DNA of 64,000 nt from Nocardioides ginsengisegetis (GCF_014138045.1 NZ_JACGXA010000001.1:1051501-1115500), one strand, 5' to 3'; shown: positions 1-11,231, numbered from the stretch's first letter. Notes: generated by a model not told the origin, from the sequence alone. Translations and numbers: made by a program.

Positions 1-1828
<1,828 letters not shown>

Positions 1829-1895
1829 TGTCCACGAGTTCCGGGGGTGACGGCAGAATGCCCCCGGGGGCGCCGGCAACCGGGGGCGCCCGACC

Positions 1896-1928
1896 AGGAC
1901 CAGAGCAGGACCAGAGCAGGACCCGAAC
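1896..1928 (+). repeat. Three tandem 11-bp units upstream of the enoyl-CoA hydratase gene
   Basis: AGGACCAGAGC occurs twice in a row (1896-1906 and 1907-1917), followed by the degenerate copy AGGACCCGAAC (1918-1928) and then AGGAAG. Each unit starts with the Shine-Dalgarno-like AGGA. The array lies in the leader just before the start at 1947. Copy number may vary between strains. Confidence 0.8.
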
Positions 1929-1946
1929 AGGAAGTGAATCGACACC

Positions 1947-2726
1947 ATGGGTGAGTTCGTCAGACTGGAAGTAGCCGACGGCGTGGGCACCATCCGCCTT
2001 GACCGGCCGAAGATGAACGCACTCAACGTGCAGGTGCAGGAGGAGATCCGCGCGGCGGCCGCCGAGGCCACCGACCGCGACGACGTCAAGGCCGTGGTCG
2101 TCTACGGCGGGGAGCGGGTCTTCGCGGCCGGCGCCGACGTCAAGGAGATGAACGACATGTCCTACACGGACATGGTCAAGCGATCCGGTGGCCTGCAGTC
2201 GGCCTTCACTGCGGTCGCCCGCATCCCCAAGCCGGTCGTCGCCGCGATCACCGGCTACGCGCTGGGCGGCGGGTGCGAGCTGGCGCTGTGCGCCGACGTG
2301 CGCTTCGCCGCCGACGACGCCACCCTCGGCCAGCCCGAGATCCTGCTCGGCATCATCCCGGGCGCCGGCGGCACCCAGCGGCTGACCCGCCTGGTCGGCC
2401 CGAGCACCGCCAAGGACCTCATCTTCACCGGCCGCTTCGTCAAGGCCGACGAGGCGCTGGCCATCGGCCTGGTCGACAAGGTGTTCCCGGCCGCCGACGT
2501 CTACGCCCAGGCGCTCGCCTGGGCCGGACAGTTCTCCCACGCCGCGACGTACGCCGTGCGTGCGGCCAAGGAGAGCATCGACCGGGGCATCGAGACCGAC
2601 CTCGAGACCGGCCTCGAGATCGAGCGCCAGCAATTCGCGGCGCTGTTCGCGACCGAGGACCGGGCCATCGGCATGGGCTCCTTCGTCGAGAACGGCCCCG
2701 GCAAGGCCGAGTTCAGGGGACGATGA
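1947..2726 (+). CDS. Enoyl-CoA hydratase/isomerase family protein
   Basis: Crotonase-fold enzyme of 259 residues, the normal length for single-domain enoyl-CoA hydratases, expected to hydrate trans-2-enoyl-CoA in fatty acid beta-oxidation. The oxyanion-hole segments are visible as FAAGADVKEM and YALGGGCELALCADVRFA. Both acidic positions used by hydratases are present, one in GGGCELAL and one in LGQPEILLGIIPGAGGTQRL. It overlaps the next gene's region by an ATGA junction and lies just upstream of etfBA, which takes electrons from acyl-CoA dehydrogenases, so a beta-oxidation role fits. Substrate chain length cannot be read from the sequence. Confidence 0.93.
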   Translation: MGEFVRLEVADGVGTIRLDRPKMNALNVQVQEEIRAAAAEATDRDDVKAVVVYGGERVFAAGADVKEMNDMSYTDMVKRSGGLQSAFTAVARIPKPVVAAITGYALGGGCELALCADVRFAADDATLGQPEILLGIIPGAGGTQRLTRLVGPSTAKDLIFTGRFVKADEALAIGLVDKVFPAADVYAQALAWAGQFSHAATYAVRAAKESIDRGIETDLETGLEIERQQFAALFATEDRAIGMGSFVENGPGKAEFRGR

Positions 2727-2743
2727 TGAAGAGGAGGTCCGAG

Positions 2744-3058
2744 GTGGCGGTGAGCCCGGTGACGAAGGTCCGGACGCAGGTGGCCCGGGTCGTGTGGCTG
2801 CTGTTCGCGCTGGCGGCGCTGTTCCTGGCCGTCGGTGCGCTGATGGTCGCCCTCGACGCCAACACCGGCAACGCCCTGGTGAAGTTCGTGATCGACACCG
2901 CCGACCGCGTCGACCTGGGTGTCTTCTCGCGGCAGGACGGCATCAAGCACTTCACCGGCCAGGACGCGACCACCAAGAACGCCCTGTTCAACTGGGGCCT
3001 GGGCGCCGTCGCCTGGCTGGTCGTCGGCCGGATCGTCGAGCGGCTCATCCGGCCGTAG
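2744..3058 (+). CDS. Small two-helix membrane protein
   Basis: Conserved-looking protein of about 104 residues with two hydrophobic segments, VVWLLFALAALFLAVGALMV and NWGLGAVAWLVVGRIV, separated by a polar loop. I do not recognise a family. The start is ambiguous. ATG 2723 or 2726 would overlap the echA stop, but GTG 2744 has a textbook GAGGAGG at 2731-2737 with a 6-base spacer, so I prefer it. It is probably co-transcribed with the enoyl-CoA hydratase gene. The C-terminus ends in a basic RIVERLIRP tail, likely cytoplasmic. Confidence 0.75.
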   Translation: MAVSPVTKVRTQVARVVWLLFALAALFLAVGALMVALDANTGNALVKFVIDTADRVDLGVFSRQDGIKHFTGQDATTKNALFNWGLGAVAWLVVGRIVERLIRP

Positions 3059-3110
3059 GTCCGGCCGTGTGACCTTCTCGACGCTGTGACGGTTCCCACC
3101 GCGAGACGCC

Positions 3111-3139
3111 GTGACGCGCCTGCTACGCCCCGGTAACCT
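3111..3139 (+). promoter_or_regulatory. Likely promoter of etfBA
   Basis: GTGACG (3111-3116) and TAACCT (3134-3139) are separated by 17 bp and fit a housekeeping sigma-70-type promoter. The start codon of etfB follows about 60 bases downstream, and an AGGAGGGG stretch lies at 3173-3180. Read by eye only. Confidence 0.5.
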
Positions 3140-3199
3140 CGCGACCACGATCGAGTGCCACCACGAGCGCACAGGAGGGGCCGTCAAGGCCACACCACC

Positions 3200-3988
3200 A
3201 TGAACATTGTTGTCTGCGTGAAGTACGTTCCCGACGCGACTGCCGACCGGCAGTTCGAGTCGGACAACACCGTTGACCGAGTCGGCGTCGACGGCCTGCT
3301 CTCCGAGCTGGACGAGTACGCCGTCGAGCAGGCCCTCCAGATCAAGGAGAAGGCCGGCGACGACACCGAGGTGACCGCTGTCTGCATCGGGCCCGAGAAG
3401 GCCCTGGACGCGGTCCGCAAGGCACTCCAGATGGGTGCGGACAAGGGCATCCACGTCTCCGACGAGGCGATCGCCGGCTCCGACGCCATCGCGACCTCGC
3501 TGGTGCTGGCCAAGGCCGTCGAGAAGGCCGGCCCCGCCGACCTGATCGTCTGCGGCATGGCCTCCACCGACGGCGGCATGAGCGTCGTCCCGGCGATGCT
3601 CGCCGAGCGTCTCGGCCTGCCGCAGGTCACCTTCGCCTCGGTCATCGAGACCCAGGGCGACCAGGTCCGCATCAAGCGTGACGGCGACACCGCGACCGAG
3701 GTCATCGGCGGCACCATGCCGCTGGTCCTCTCGGTCACCGACCAGACCGGCGAGGCCCGCTACCCCTCCTTCAAGGGGATCATGGCGGCCAAGAAGAAGC
3801 CGCTGGAGACCTGGTCGCTGGCCGACCTGGGCGTCGACGCCGGTGACGTCGGCCTGTCGGTCGCCTGGACCGAGGTCGAGGAGACCACGGCCCGGCCGCC
3901 GCGCACCGCCGGCGAGATCGTCACCGACGAGGACGGTTCGGGCGCCACGGCGCTGACCGAGTTCCTCGCCGCCAAGAAGTTCATCTGA
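3200..3988 (+). CDS. etfB: Electron transfer flavoprotein beta subunit
   Basis: Cytosolic 262-residue beta subunit of the heterodimeric FAD/AMP electron carrier that takes electrons from acyl-CoA dehydrogenases. The N-terminus MNIVVCVKYVPD is the family signature and fixes the start at ATG 3200. The region LIVCGMASTDGGMSVVPAML carries the nucleotide-binding segment, and the C-terminal half has the usual KGIMAAKKKP stretch. etfA follows after 20 bases, so the two subunits are made from one transcript. The AGGAGGGG upstream is 19 bases from the ATG, longer than ideal, but the protein start is unambiguous from the family. Confidence 0.97.
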   Translation: MNIVVCVKYVPDATADRQFESDNTVDRVGVDGLLSELDEYAVEQALQIKEKAGDDTEVTAVCIGPEKALDAVRKALQMGADKGIHVSDEAIAGSDAIATSLVLAKAVEKAGPADLIVCGMASTDGGMSVVPAMLAERLGLPQVTFASVIETQGDQVRIKRDGDTATEVIGGTMPLVLSVTDQTGEARYPSFKGIMAAKKKPLETWSLADLGVDAGDVGLSVAWTEVEETTARPPRTAGEIVTDEDGSGATALTEFLAAKKFI

Positions 3989-4008
3989 GGACCGGGAGAG
4001 AGATAGAG

Positions 4009-4962
4009 ATGTCTGAAGTTCTCGTTCTCGTCGACCACGTCGACGGAGCCGTCCGCAAGCCCACCCTCGAGCTGCTCGCCATCGCCAAGCGCCTCGGTGA
4101 GCCGTCCGCGGTCTTCATCGGCGACGCCGGCAAGACCGCCGAGGTCGCCGAGAAGCTCAAGGCCTACGGCGCCGAGAAGATCTACGCCGTCGAGGACAGC
4201 CAGATCAAGGGCTACCTCGTCGCGCCCAAGGCCGAGGCGCTGCAGCAGCTGGTCGCCAAGACCTCGCCCGCTGCCGTGCTGATCGTGTCCTCCTACGAGG
4301 GCAAGGAGATCGCGGGCCGGCTCGCGATCAAGCTCGAGTCGGGCCTGATCACCGACGCCGTCGACGTGCAGGAGGGCCCGGTGACCACGCAGAGCGTGTT
4401 CGCCGGCAACTTCACCGTGACCGCGAAGGTCACCAAGGGCACGCCGATCATCACCGTGAAGCCCAACGCCGCCACGCCCGAGGAGTCCGCGGGCGCCGGC
4501 ACGGTCGAGGAGTTCACGGCCGAGATCTCCGACGCCGCCAAGACCGCGCAGATCGTGGCCTCGCAGCCGCGCAAGGCGACCGGTCGTCCCGAGCTCACCG
4601 AGGCCGCGATCGTGGTCTCCGGTGGTCGTGGCACCGGCGGCAACTTCGAGCCCATCGAGGGCCTCGCGGACGCGCTCGGCGCGGCCGTGGGTGCCTCGCG
4701 TGCGGCCGTCGACTCGGGCTGGATGCCGCACAGCTTCCAGGTCGGCCAGACCGGCAAGACGGTCTCGCCGCAGCTCTACGTCGCCAACGGCATCTCCGGT
4801 GCGATCCAGCACCGCGCCGGCATGCAGACCTCGAAGACGATCGTCGCGGTCAACAAGGACGACGAGGCCCCGATCTTCGAGCTCGTCGACTTCGGTGTCG
4901 TGGGTGACCTCCACACGGTCCTCCCCGCCGCCACCGAGGAGATCAACAAGCGCAAGGGCTGA
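4009..4962 (+). CDS. etfA: Electron transfer flavoprotein alpha subunit
   Basis: FAD-binding partner of EtfB, 317 residues, the standard length. The N-terminal domain begins [20 protein letters not shown]. The C-terminal FAD domain shows [10 protein letters not shown], the [14 protein letters not shown] segment (here [19 protein letters not shown]), GISGAIQH and the closing [21 protein letters not shown] Shine-Dalgarno lies a few bases before the ATG. A strong hairpin follows the stop codon, so the etfBA transcript probably ends here. Confidence 0.97.
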   Translation: MSEVLVLVDHVDGAVRKPTLELLAIAKRLGEPSAVFIGDAGKTAEVAEKLKAYGAEKIYAVEDSQIKGYLVAPKAEALQQLVAKTSPAAVLIVSSYEGKEIAGRLAIKLESGLITDAVDVQEGPVTTQSVFAGNFTVTAKVTKGTPIITVKPNAATPEESAGAGTVEEFTAEISDAAKTAQIVASQPRKATGRPELTEAAIVVSGGRGTGGNFEPIEGLADALGAAVGASRAAVDSGWMPHSFQVGQTGKTVSPQLYVANGISGAIQHRAGMQTSKTIVAVNKDDEAPIFELVDFGVVGDLHTVLPAATEEINKRKG

Positions 4963-4979
4963 GTCCAGCCCACGTCGTA

Positions 4980-5014
4980 CGACGGCCCGTCCGGATCATC
5001 CGGGCGGGCCGTCG
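4980..5014. terminator. Bidirectional hairpin between etfA and the convergent S53 peptidase gene
   Basis: A 15-bp stem (CGACGGCCCG outer arm plus an inner CCGG, with one G-U type pair) closes on the loop ATCAT. It sits between two convergent genes. There is no T-run, as is common for actinobacterial terminators. Confidence 0.75.
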
Positions 5015-5133
5015 GCATGTTGAATCGGTAGTTATGGACACATGAGTCGGTACTTGTGGTCACCCGGGCCCGCGGCGATGGTCAGAACTCCCGATTGGGG
5101 TGGTCGCAAGTCCCGATTCAACCCCCGCTCGGG

Positions 5134-6348
5134 TCAGAAGGCCCCCGCGCCGTTGGGGGTCCCGAGCCCGGTCGGCCCGTCCCAGCCGGTCCGGGCGGTG
5201 CACCACTGCGTCGTGGGGCAGGAGCCGTTGCTGCCGCTGGTCACGTCGAACAGGTTGCCCGCGTGGCTGTAGGGGATCGCGTTGGCATAGCCGGCCGTGT
5301 TGCCGGACAGCGCGTAGACCGCCGCGATGATCGGGGCGGACTCGCTGGTGCCGCCGAACTGGCCCCAGGTCGAGCCGTTCCTGCTGGTCGGGTAGTAGAC
5401 CGCCAGGCCACCCTTGCCCGGGTCAGCCGCGGCGGCCACGTCGGCCATCGCGCGCCGCGTGCAGCCGGTGTCGAAGGTCGAGGCCGCGGCCAGCGCCGCG
5501 TTGTACGACGAGCAGCCCGAGCCCGCGCCGCTCCAGACGCTCTCGGACCATCCACGGGCGCTGGAGTCCTTGACCAGCGACGTGCCGCCGACGGCGGTGA
5601 CGTACGACGAGGACGCGGGGTAGCTGCCGCCCCGGTAGCCGCTGTCGCCGGTCGAGGCGGTCACCGCGATGCCCGGGTGGTTGTAGTAGGCGCCGTACGT
5701 CGCGTCCGCGGCGTCGCCGCCGCCGTAGCTGTTCGAGATCGCCACGACGCCCGGCTGGTTGGACGCCGTGACGACAGCGGCGCCGAGGTTGGCGAAGGAG
5801 TTCGTCCTCGCCTGGACGACGAGGATCTTGCAGTCGGGGCAGGCCGCCGAGACCGCGTCGACGTCGAGCGCCTGCTCCTGTGCCCATCCGACGTCGAGGC
5901 GCGGGAGGGCCGTGCCGCCGGTCTGGTCGATGATGCGCAGGCAGCCGTTGGCCCGCGTGCAGGGCGGGAGACCGAACTGGCTGCGGTAGGTCGCCAGGTC
6001 GCGCTCGAGGTTGGGATAGCCGAAGGCGTCCACGATCGCGACGGTGCGGCCGCCCGAGGTGAGGCCGGTGAGCTTGTAGGCCTCCTTGAGCTCGGCCGGG
6101 TCGAGGCCGCTGGCCGGCGGCGAGGTCGACGCCGGGTAGGCGCCCTTGCTGTCCACGAGGACCTTGGCGTGGCAGTTCGCCTCGCCCGTGCCGAGCGTCG
6201 CGGTGCACACGCGCACGGCGTGCAGGCGCCCGCCCGCGCCGTGGCCGGGCGTCGCCGTGGCGGACGCGGCGGACAGGGCGCCGAGCCCCGACGCCACCAG
6301 GAGGAGGGCCGCGGCTCCCGCGGCTCGGGTCGTCCAGGGCTTGCTCAC
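5134..6348 (-). CDS. Secreted S53 (sedolisin) family serine-carboxyl peptidase
   Basis: Protein of 404 residues. The start is GTG 6348, because GGAGGAGCACCAC precedes it and a signal peptide follows at once (VSKPWTTRAAGAAALLLV, then GLGALSAASATA). The mature part shows the sedolisin hallmarks: the E/D pair in AQEQALDVDAV (E and D four apart, near residue 156), VVAISNSYGGGD, and the serine motif GGTSESAPIIAA near residue 334. The large prodomain seen in many sedolisins is short or absent, so it may be an S53 member that needs little processing. Six or more cysteines suggest disulfides. It probably degrades extracellular protein, and faces etfA tail to tail. Confidence 0.88.
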   Translation of the reverse strand: MSKPWTTRAAGAAALLLVASGLGALSAASATATPGHGAGGRLHAVRVCTATLGTGEANCHAKVLVDSKGAYPASTSPPASGLDPAELKEAYKLTGLTSGGRTVAIVDAFGYPNLERDLATYRSQFGLPPCTRANGCLRIIDQTGGTALPRLDVGWAQEQALDVDAVSAACPDCKILVVQARTNSFANLGAAVVTASNQPGVVAISNSYGGGDAADATYGAYYNHPGIAVTASTGDSGYRGGSYPASSSYVTAVGGTSLVKDSSARGWSESVWSGAGSGCSSYNAALAAASTFDTGCTRRAMADVAAAADPGKGGLAVYYPTSRNGSTWGQFGGTSESAPIIAAVYALSGNTAGYANAIPYSHAGNLFDVTSGSNGSCPTTQWCTARTGWDGPTGLGTPNGAGAF

Positions 6349-6562
6349 GTGGTGCTCCTCCGGTCGTCGTCCCGGGTCAGGCAGGAGTGCCCGCCGACAC
6401 GGGTCTGGAACCTGCAACTGTGAGCCGCCCGCGGGCGGAAGTGAATACCGCGACCGGGCGATGCGAGGCCGCACACGACGTGCGTGGTCGTCGTCGCGCC
6501 TCCTGACCGCGCGCCGTACGACGTCTTCGGGACGGCGCCCGGTCTGGTCGTCCAGACCGCCG

Positions 6563-8029
6563 TCAGTCGACCGGCGGACCGTCGCCGTACGTCGGCTCCA
6601 CCACCAGCCCGACGGGCGGGACGGTGACGGTGCGGGCGCCGGGCCTGCCGCCGATCACGACCTCGCGGAACGAGGTGTTGTTGGTGGTGTCCGACTCGAC
6701 GAGCCGGTCGTCGGGGTTGGCGATGACCGTCACGTAGTAGGTGCCGTTGGGCAGGCCCTTGAGGTCGAACGACTGGCCGGCGCGGAACTGGCCGTAGGTG
6801 TCGCCCCAGCCCGACGCGAGCACCTCGCGGATCGACAGCGACCCGAGGTCGCCGCAGGCGGTGGAGAGGTCGGTGTTCTCGGGGTTCCAGCTGGCGCCGG
6901 GCACGGTCTGGTCGACGGCGTCGGTGTTGGCCAGGCAGAACGCCTCCTTGCGGGACCGGACCGCCTCGGTGTGGTCGGCGCGCAGCAGCACGTAGCGGGC
7001 GAAGTCCTCGAAGTGCCAGTGCTGGTGGGTGGGGCGCGGATCCCAGTGCATCTGCCCGACCTGCTGGTAGCCGGTCTGGTTGCCGTCGGCGTCGAAGAAG
7101 TACTGGTAGGCATCCATCAGGTCCTCGCCCTCGCGGCGGAACCCGTCGACGACGAGCGGGCTGTCGCCGCCGTTCCACACGGTGGCGGAGAAGTTCAGGT
7201 AGTTGCCGTTGCGCGCCATCTGGATGCCCCACGCGGGCAGTGCGCGCAGGTCGGGCGTCGGGCCCGCCTGCTGGCCGCCGGTCACGCCGGACGGGCGGTG
7301 CGCCGCGGGCCGCGCGGTGGGGGAGACCCGGCGACCGACGGAGGGCGCGTCGCCGTTCTCCACGGTCAGGGCGATCGTGCGGGTCGCGGCGTCGCCGGTG
7401 AGCCCCAGCGGGGCGGCGTACGCCGGGTTGATCGTCGCGGTGACGGTGTAGCTCCCGGGGGCGAGCTTCAGTGGCCGCTCCTGCTGGAGGAACGGCGCCG
7501 CCCAGCCGGCCTGGATGCCCTGCACCGAGCCGAGGGAGTAGGGGTTGTACCAGCAGCCACGGGGGTACGGCGACCGCGGCGGCGCGTCCGGCCGCACCCG
7601 CTCGGACCACCCGTTGAGGCAGGCCTTCCGGGTGACCGAGCGGGCCGGGTCGCCGTTGGCCGGGGTGATGGTGAGCGTGACGAACCGCCGGATGCTGTTG
7701 AAGTCCTTCATCGCCCCGTCGGGCAGCGCCACGTCGCCCGAGGGGCCGCGCCGCACGGTGTGGATCAGCTGGTCGTAGGCGGGACGGGTCGACCACAGCT
7801 CGAGGGGAGCGTCGCCGGCGATCAGCTTCAGGCCGAGGTCGGTGAAGGCGTGCTTGTCGTAGGCCGTGACCGTGAGGGACGCAGGCGCCCACAGGGTGAC
7901 CGCCGGGGCCGGTTCGGGCGCGGGAGCGGCGGCGGCGGAGCCCGACCCGAGGCTTGCGGCGGCCAGCCCGAGCGCGGCGAGGACGGCGGTGACGAGGGGA
8001 GCGCGGGGAGTGCGGCGACGGGGGTGCAC
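6563..8029 (-). CDS. Secreted lysyl-oxidase-family copper amine oxidase-like protein
   Basis: 488 residues with an N-terminal signal peptide ([20 protein letters not shown]). The start GTG 8029 has AAGGA seven bases upstream. The C-terminal half matches the lysyl oxidase catalytic domain. [15 protein letters not shown] near residue 335 is the copper-binding His cluster. [13 protein letters not shown] near 360 aligns with the Lys that forms lysyl tyrosylquinone, and GDTYGQF near 411 with its Tyr partner. A CARDB-like segment ([16 protein letters not shown]) follows. The roughly 250-residue N-terminal half is unassigned. Expected to oxidise primary amines outside the cell; the substrate is unknown. 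It is divergent from proA. Confidence 0.83.
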   Translation of the reverse strand: MHPRRRTPRAPLVTAVLAALGLAAASLGSGSAAAAPAPEPAPAVTLWAPASLTVTAYDKHAFTDLGLKLIAGDAPLELWSTRPAYDQLIHTVRRGPSGDVALPDGAMKDFNSIRRFVTLTITPANGDPARSVTRKACLNGWSERVRPDAPPRSPYPRGCWYNPYSLGSVQGIQAGWAAPFLQQERPLKLAPGSYTVTATINPAYAAPLGLTGDAATRTIALTVENGDAPSVGRRVSPTARPAAHRPSGVTGGQQAGPTPDLRALPAWGIQMARNGNYLNFSATVWNGGDSPLVVDGFRREGEDLMDAYQYFFDADGNQTGYQQVGQMHWDPRPTHQHWHFEDFARYVLLRADHTEAVRSRKEAFCLANTDAVDQTVPGASWNPENTDLSTACGDLGSLSIREVLASGWGDTYGQFRAGQSFDLKGLPNGTYYVTVIANPDDRLVESDTTNNTSFREVVIGGRPGARTVTVPPVGLVVEPTYGDGPPVD

Positions 8030-8163
8030 GGGCGTGTCCTTCACGGAGGAGTGGATGCCCCGAGTGGGTCCGGGTGAGCGTAGGACGCGCGAACGGCCCG
8101 GACGGTTGCCTGCCGGCCGAGACACGCGGGGGACTGGTCCGGTCGGGTGATTACGCTCGCAGC

Positions 8164-9414
8164 ATGAGCACCCAGCAGGACGTCCTGGACGCCGCCGCCC
8201 GGGCCCGCGCGGCCAGCCACGGGCTGGCGCTCGCGACGCGGGCGCGCAAGGACGCCGCCCTGCTCGCGATGGCCGACGCGCTGCTCGCCGCCGAGGCCGA
8301 CCTGCTCGCCGCCAACGCCGAGGACGTGGCCCGCGCCGAGGCCGGCGGCACCCCGCCCAACATCGTCGACCGGCTGCGCCTCACCCCCGACCGGCTGGCG
8401 GGGATGGCCCAGGGCCTGCGCGACGTCGCCGGCCTGCCCGACCCCGTCGGCGAGGTCGTCCGGGGCTCCACGCTGGCCAACGGCCTCGAGCTCCGCCAGG
8501 TCCGGGTGCCCTTCGGCGTGGTCGGGATGATCTACGAGGCCCGCCCCAACGTGACCGCCGACGCCGCCGGCATCTGCCTGAAGTCCGGCAACGCGGTGCT
8601 GCTCCGCGGCAGCTCCAGCGCCCGGTCCAGCAACGCCGCCATCGTGGCGGTCCTGCGCGACGCCGCCGTCGGCCAGGGCCTCGACGCCGACGTCGTCCAG
8701 CTCGTCCCCGGCGACTCCCACGACTCGGTCAAGGCCCTGATGCGGGCCCGCGGCCTCGTCGACGTGCTGATCCCGCGCGGCGGCGCCTCCCTGATCCGCA
8801 GCGTCGTGGAGGAGTCGACGGTGCCCGTGATCGAGACCGGCGTCGGCAACTGCCACGTCTACGTCGACCGCGCCGCCGACCTCGACAAGGCCCTCGCGGT
8901 CGTCCTCAACGCCAAGACCCACCGCACGAGCGTCTGCAACGCGGCCGAGTCGCTGCTCGTGCACGCGGAGGTGGCCGACGCGTTCCTGCCGCGGGTGGTG
9001 GCGGCCCTCCAGGAGGCCGGCGTCACCCTCCACGGCGACGACTCCTTCACGGCGTACGACGGCGTGCTGGCCGCCACCGACGAGGACTACGCCCAGGAGT
9101 ACCTCTCCCTCGACATCTCCGCGCGCGTCGTGCCCGACCTCGACGAGGCCATCGCGCACATCCGGCGCTTCTCCAGCCAGCACTCCGACGCGATCCTCAC
9201 CGAGGACCAGGCGGCCGCCCGCCGGTTCGTGGCCAAGGTCGACTCGGCCGCGGTGCTCGTCAACGCCTCGACCCGCTTCACCGACGGCGGCGAGTTCGGC
9301 TTCGGCGCCGAGATCGGGATCAGCACCCAGAAGCTGCACGCGCGCGGCCCCATGGGGCTGCCCGAGATGACCTCGACGAAGTACGTCGTGACCGGCGACG
9401 GCCACGTGCGCTGA
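8164..9414 (+). CDS. proA: Gamma-glutamyl phosphate reductase (ProA)
   Basis: NADPH-dependent reduction of gamma-glutamyl phosphate to glutamate-5-semialdehyde, the second step of proline synthesis. 416 residues, full length. It is an ALDH-superfamily protein with [20 protein letters not shown], the [14 protein letters not shown] segment, the catalytic Cys in [15 protein letters not shown], and the C-terminal [23 protein letters not shown] 8164 is preceded by TACGCT (8152-8157) with a 6-base gap and no Shine-Dalgarno, so the mRNA is probably leaderless. proB is not in the window. Confidence 0.96.
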   Translation: MSTQQDVLDAAARARAASHGLALATRARKDAALLAMADALLAAEADLLAANAEDVARAEAGGTPPNIVDRLRLTPDRLAGMAQGLRDVAGLPDPVGEVVRGSTLANGLELRQVRVPFGVVGMIYEARPNVTADAAGICLKSGNAVLLRGSSSARSSNAAIVAVLRDAAVGQGLDADVVQLVPGDSHDSVKALMRARGLVDVLIPRGGASLIRSVVEESTVPVIETGVGNCHVYVDRAADLDKALAVVLNAKTHRTSVCNAAESLLVHAEVADAFLPRVVAALQEAGVTLHGDDSFTAYDGVLAATDEDYAQEYLSLDISARVVPDLDEAIAHIRRFSSQHSDAILTEDQAAARRFVAKVDSAAVLVNASTRFTDGGEFGFGAEIGISTQKLHARGPMGLPEMTSTKYVVTGDGHVR

Positions 9415-9456
9415 GCCCGTGCCACCCCCCGGCGCGGGCCCGGTAGGCTGTCCCGC

Positions 9457-9552
9457 ATGAATCACTGGGTTGTGGGCGGCATCGCCCTGGGCATCCTCAT
9501 CTTCATGATGGCCGGACTTCTGATGTTCGGCGCGGGGCGCGAGCACAGCTGA
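9457..9552 (+). CDS. 31-residue single-helix membrane peptide
   Basis: A small gene between proA and nadD. The peptide begins MNHWVVGG, has one hydrophobic stretch rich in I, L and M, and ends GAGREHS. A TAGGCT box (9444-9449) lies 7 bases before the ATG, as at other leaderless starts here. Its TGA overlaps a CTG that is a candidate nadD start, so the two may be translationally coupled. Function unknown. Support is the promoter-like box, the clean membrane-peptide composition and the fit to the gap. Confidence 0.6.
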   Translation: MNHWVVGGIALGILIFMMAGLLMFGAGREHS

Positions 9553-10181
9553 GCACGCCAGCGCGCCGCGTCGGGGTCATGGGCGGCACCTTCGACCCCA
9601 TCCACCATGGCCACCTCGTGGCGGCCTCGGAGGTGCAGGCGTGGTTCGACCTCGACGAGGTCGTCTTCGTCCCCACGGGGGATCCGTGGCAGAAGTCCGA
9701 CCGCGAGGTCTCACCGGCCGAGGACCGCTACCTGATGACGGTCATCGCGACCGCGTCCAACCCGCGGTTCAACGTCTCCCGGGTCGACATCGACCGCGAG
9801 GGACCGACGTACACCATCGACACGCTCCGCGACCTCAAGGCCGCGATGCCGGACGCCGAGCTGTACTTCATCACCGGCGCGGACGCGCTCGCCGACATCT
9901 TCACCTGGCGCAACGCCGAGGAGCTCTTCGCGCTCGCGCAGTTCGTCGGCTGCACCCGCCCCGGCTACACGATGGACCCCGCGACGCTTGGGTCGATCCC
10001 GGCCGAGCGTGTGACCATGGTCGAGATCCCCGCGCTGGCGATCTCGTCGACCGACTGTCGCGAGCGCAAGCGCCGCGGCGAACCCGTCTGGTACCTCGTG
10101 CCCGACGGCGTGGTCCAGTACCTCGCCAAGCACGACCTGTACCCCCAGAAGTCCGACCAGTCCGGAGACCCACACGCATGA
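9549..10181 (+). CDS. nadD: Nicotinate-nucleotide adenylyltransferase (NadD), probable CTG start
   Basis: Transfers AMP to nicotinate mononucleotide in NAD synthesis. Motifs are [12 protein letters not shown] (nucleotidyl-transferase GxFxPxHxGH) and the C-terminal [13 protein letters not shown] (ISSTxxR). ATG 9579 would begin MGGTFDP and remove the first beta strand. The in-frame upstream codons give STPARRVGV before MGGTFDP, as families need, yet the only in-frame initiator-like codon close by is CTG 9549, overlapping the TGA of the upstream peptide. I therefore place the start at CTG 9549 (210 residues); the conservative alternative is ATG 9579 (200 residues). The stop overlaps rsfS by ATGA. 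Confidence 0.9.
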   Translation: MSTPARRVGVMGGTFDPIHHGHLVAASEVQAWFDLDEVVFVPTGDPWQKSDREVSPAEDRYLMTVIATASNPRFNVSRVDIDREGPTYTIDTLRDLKAAMPDAELYFITGADALADIFTWRNAEELFALAQFVGCTRPGYTMDPATLGSIPAERVTMVEIPALAISSTDCRERKRRGEPVWYLVPDGVVQYLAKHDLYPQKSDQSGDPHA

Positions 10182-10555
10182 CCGCCACCGACCACGCCCT
10201 CGAGCTCGTGCACGCCGCCGCCCGCGCGGCGTCGGAGAAGCTCGCCCAGCAGATCATCGCCTTCGACGTGAGCGAGCAGCTCGCGATCACCGACGCGTTC
10301 GTGCTGGCCTCGGCCACCAACGACCGCCAGGTCAAGGCGATCGTCGACGAGGTGGAGGACAAGCTCCGCGAGATCGGCGCCAAGCCGATCCGTCGCGAGG
10401 GCGAGCGCGACGGTCGCTGGGTGCTCATCGACTACGGCGAGATCGTCGTGCACGTCCAGCACGAGGAGGAGCGCCAGTTCTACGCCCTCGAGCGGCTGTG
10501 GCGCGACTGCCCGGCCATCGAGCTGCCCGCCGACGTGGTGTCCCACCAGCGCTGA
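10178..10555 (+). CDS. rsfS: Ribosomal silencing factor RsfS
   Basis: Binds ribosomal protein uL14 and blocks joining of the subunits when nutrients are low. 125 residues, full length. Diagnostic segments are [38 protein letters not shown] and the closing ERLWRDCP. It starts at ATG 10178 within the nadD stop (4-base overlap), so translation is coupled to nadD, and the gene pair is standard in actinobacteria. Confidence 0.96.
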   Translation: MTATDHALELVHAAARAASEKLAQQIIAFDVSEQLAITDAFVLASATNDRQVKAIVDEVEDKLREIGAKPIRREGERDGRWVLIDYGEIVVHVQHEEERQFYALERLWRDCPAIELPADVVSHQR

Positions 10556-10559
10556 TCCG

Positions 10560-11231
10560 ATGACCGGACGCCGCCTCGTCCTGCTCCGTCACGGGCAGAC
10601 CGCGTGGAACCTCGAGGGCCGCGCCCAGGGCCACACCGACGTCTCCCTCGACGAGACCGGCCACGCGCAGGCCGCCGCGGCGGCGCCGTACCTCGGCGGC
10701 TACGGCGCGGTGGCGCTGTGGTCCAGCGACCTGCGGAGAGCGCGCCAGACGGCGTCGTACGTCGAGCTGGCCACCGGCCTGGTGGCCCGCACCGACCCGC
10801 GCCTGCGTGAGTTCGACGTGGGGGAGCGGTCCGGGCTGACCGTGGCGGAGTTCGCCGCGCGCTTCCCCGAGGCGCACGCGCTGTGGTCCGCCGGCCACGT
10901 GACCGGCCACGTGCCGGGCGCGGAGTCCGTCGCGGACGTCCAGGCTCGGATGGTGCCCGCGCTCATGGAAAAGCTCGCGGAGCTCGGCACGGGGCAGACC
11001 GGCATCGTGGTCTCGCACGGCGCCGCCATCAACGTCACCGTGCAGAGCATCCTCGGCGTGCCCGAGGACGCCGACGGCGACCTGATGCCCATGGAGAACT
11101 GCGGCTGGGCCACGCTGACCGAGCACCGCAGCGGTCGGCTGCGGCTGTCGTCGTACAACGAGACGGTCCACACCGGCCTGTTGCCCCCGGAGGGGACCCC
11201 CGATTTCACATCGGATGCCCCTTCTGGCTAG
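10560..11231 (+). CDS. Histidine phosphatase, GpgP-like (glucosyl-3-phosphoglycerate phosphatase candidate)
   Basis: 223-residue phosphohistidine-dependent phosphatase: LVLLRHGQTAWN (RHG with the nucleophile His), WSSDLRRARQTA, REFDVGERSGL and VVSHGAAINV (second His). In Mycobacterium tuberculosis the gene after nadD and rsfS is gpgP, which dephosphorylates glucosyl-3-phosphoglycerate in methylglucose lipopolysaccharide synthesis. Order and motifs match here, so GpgP is the best guess, but phosphoglycerate-mutase-like alternatives are not excluded. It starts 4 bases after rsfS. Its 3' end contains the likely tRNA-Ala promoter. Confidence 0.88.
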   Translation: MTGRRLVLLRHGQTAWNLEGRAQGHTDVSLDETGHAQAAAAAPYLGGYGAVALWSSDLRRARQTASYVELATGLVARTDPRLREFDVGERSGLTVAEFAARFPEAHALWSAGHVTGHVPGAESVADVQARMVPALMEKLAELGTGQTGIVVSHGAAINVTVQSILGVPEDADGDLMPMENCGWATLTEHRSGRLRLSSYNETVHTGLLPPEGTPDFTSDAPSG

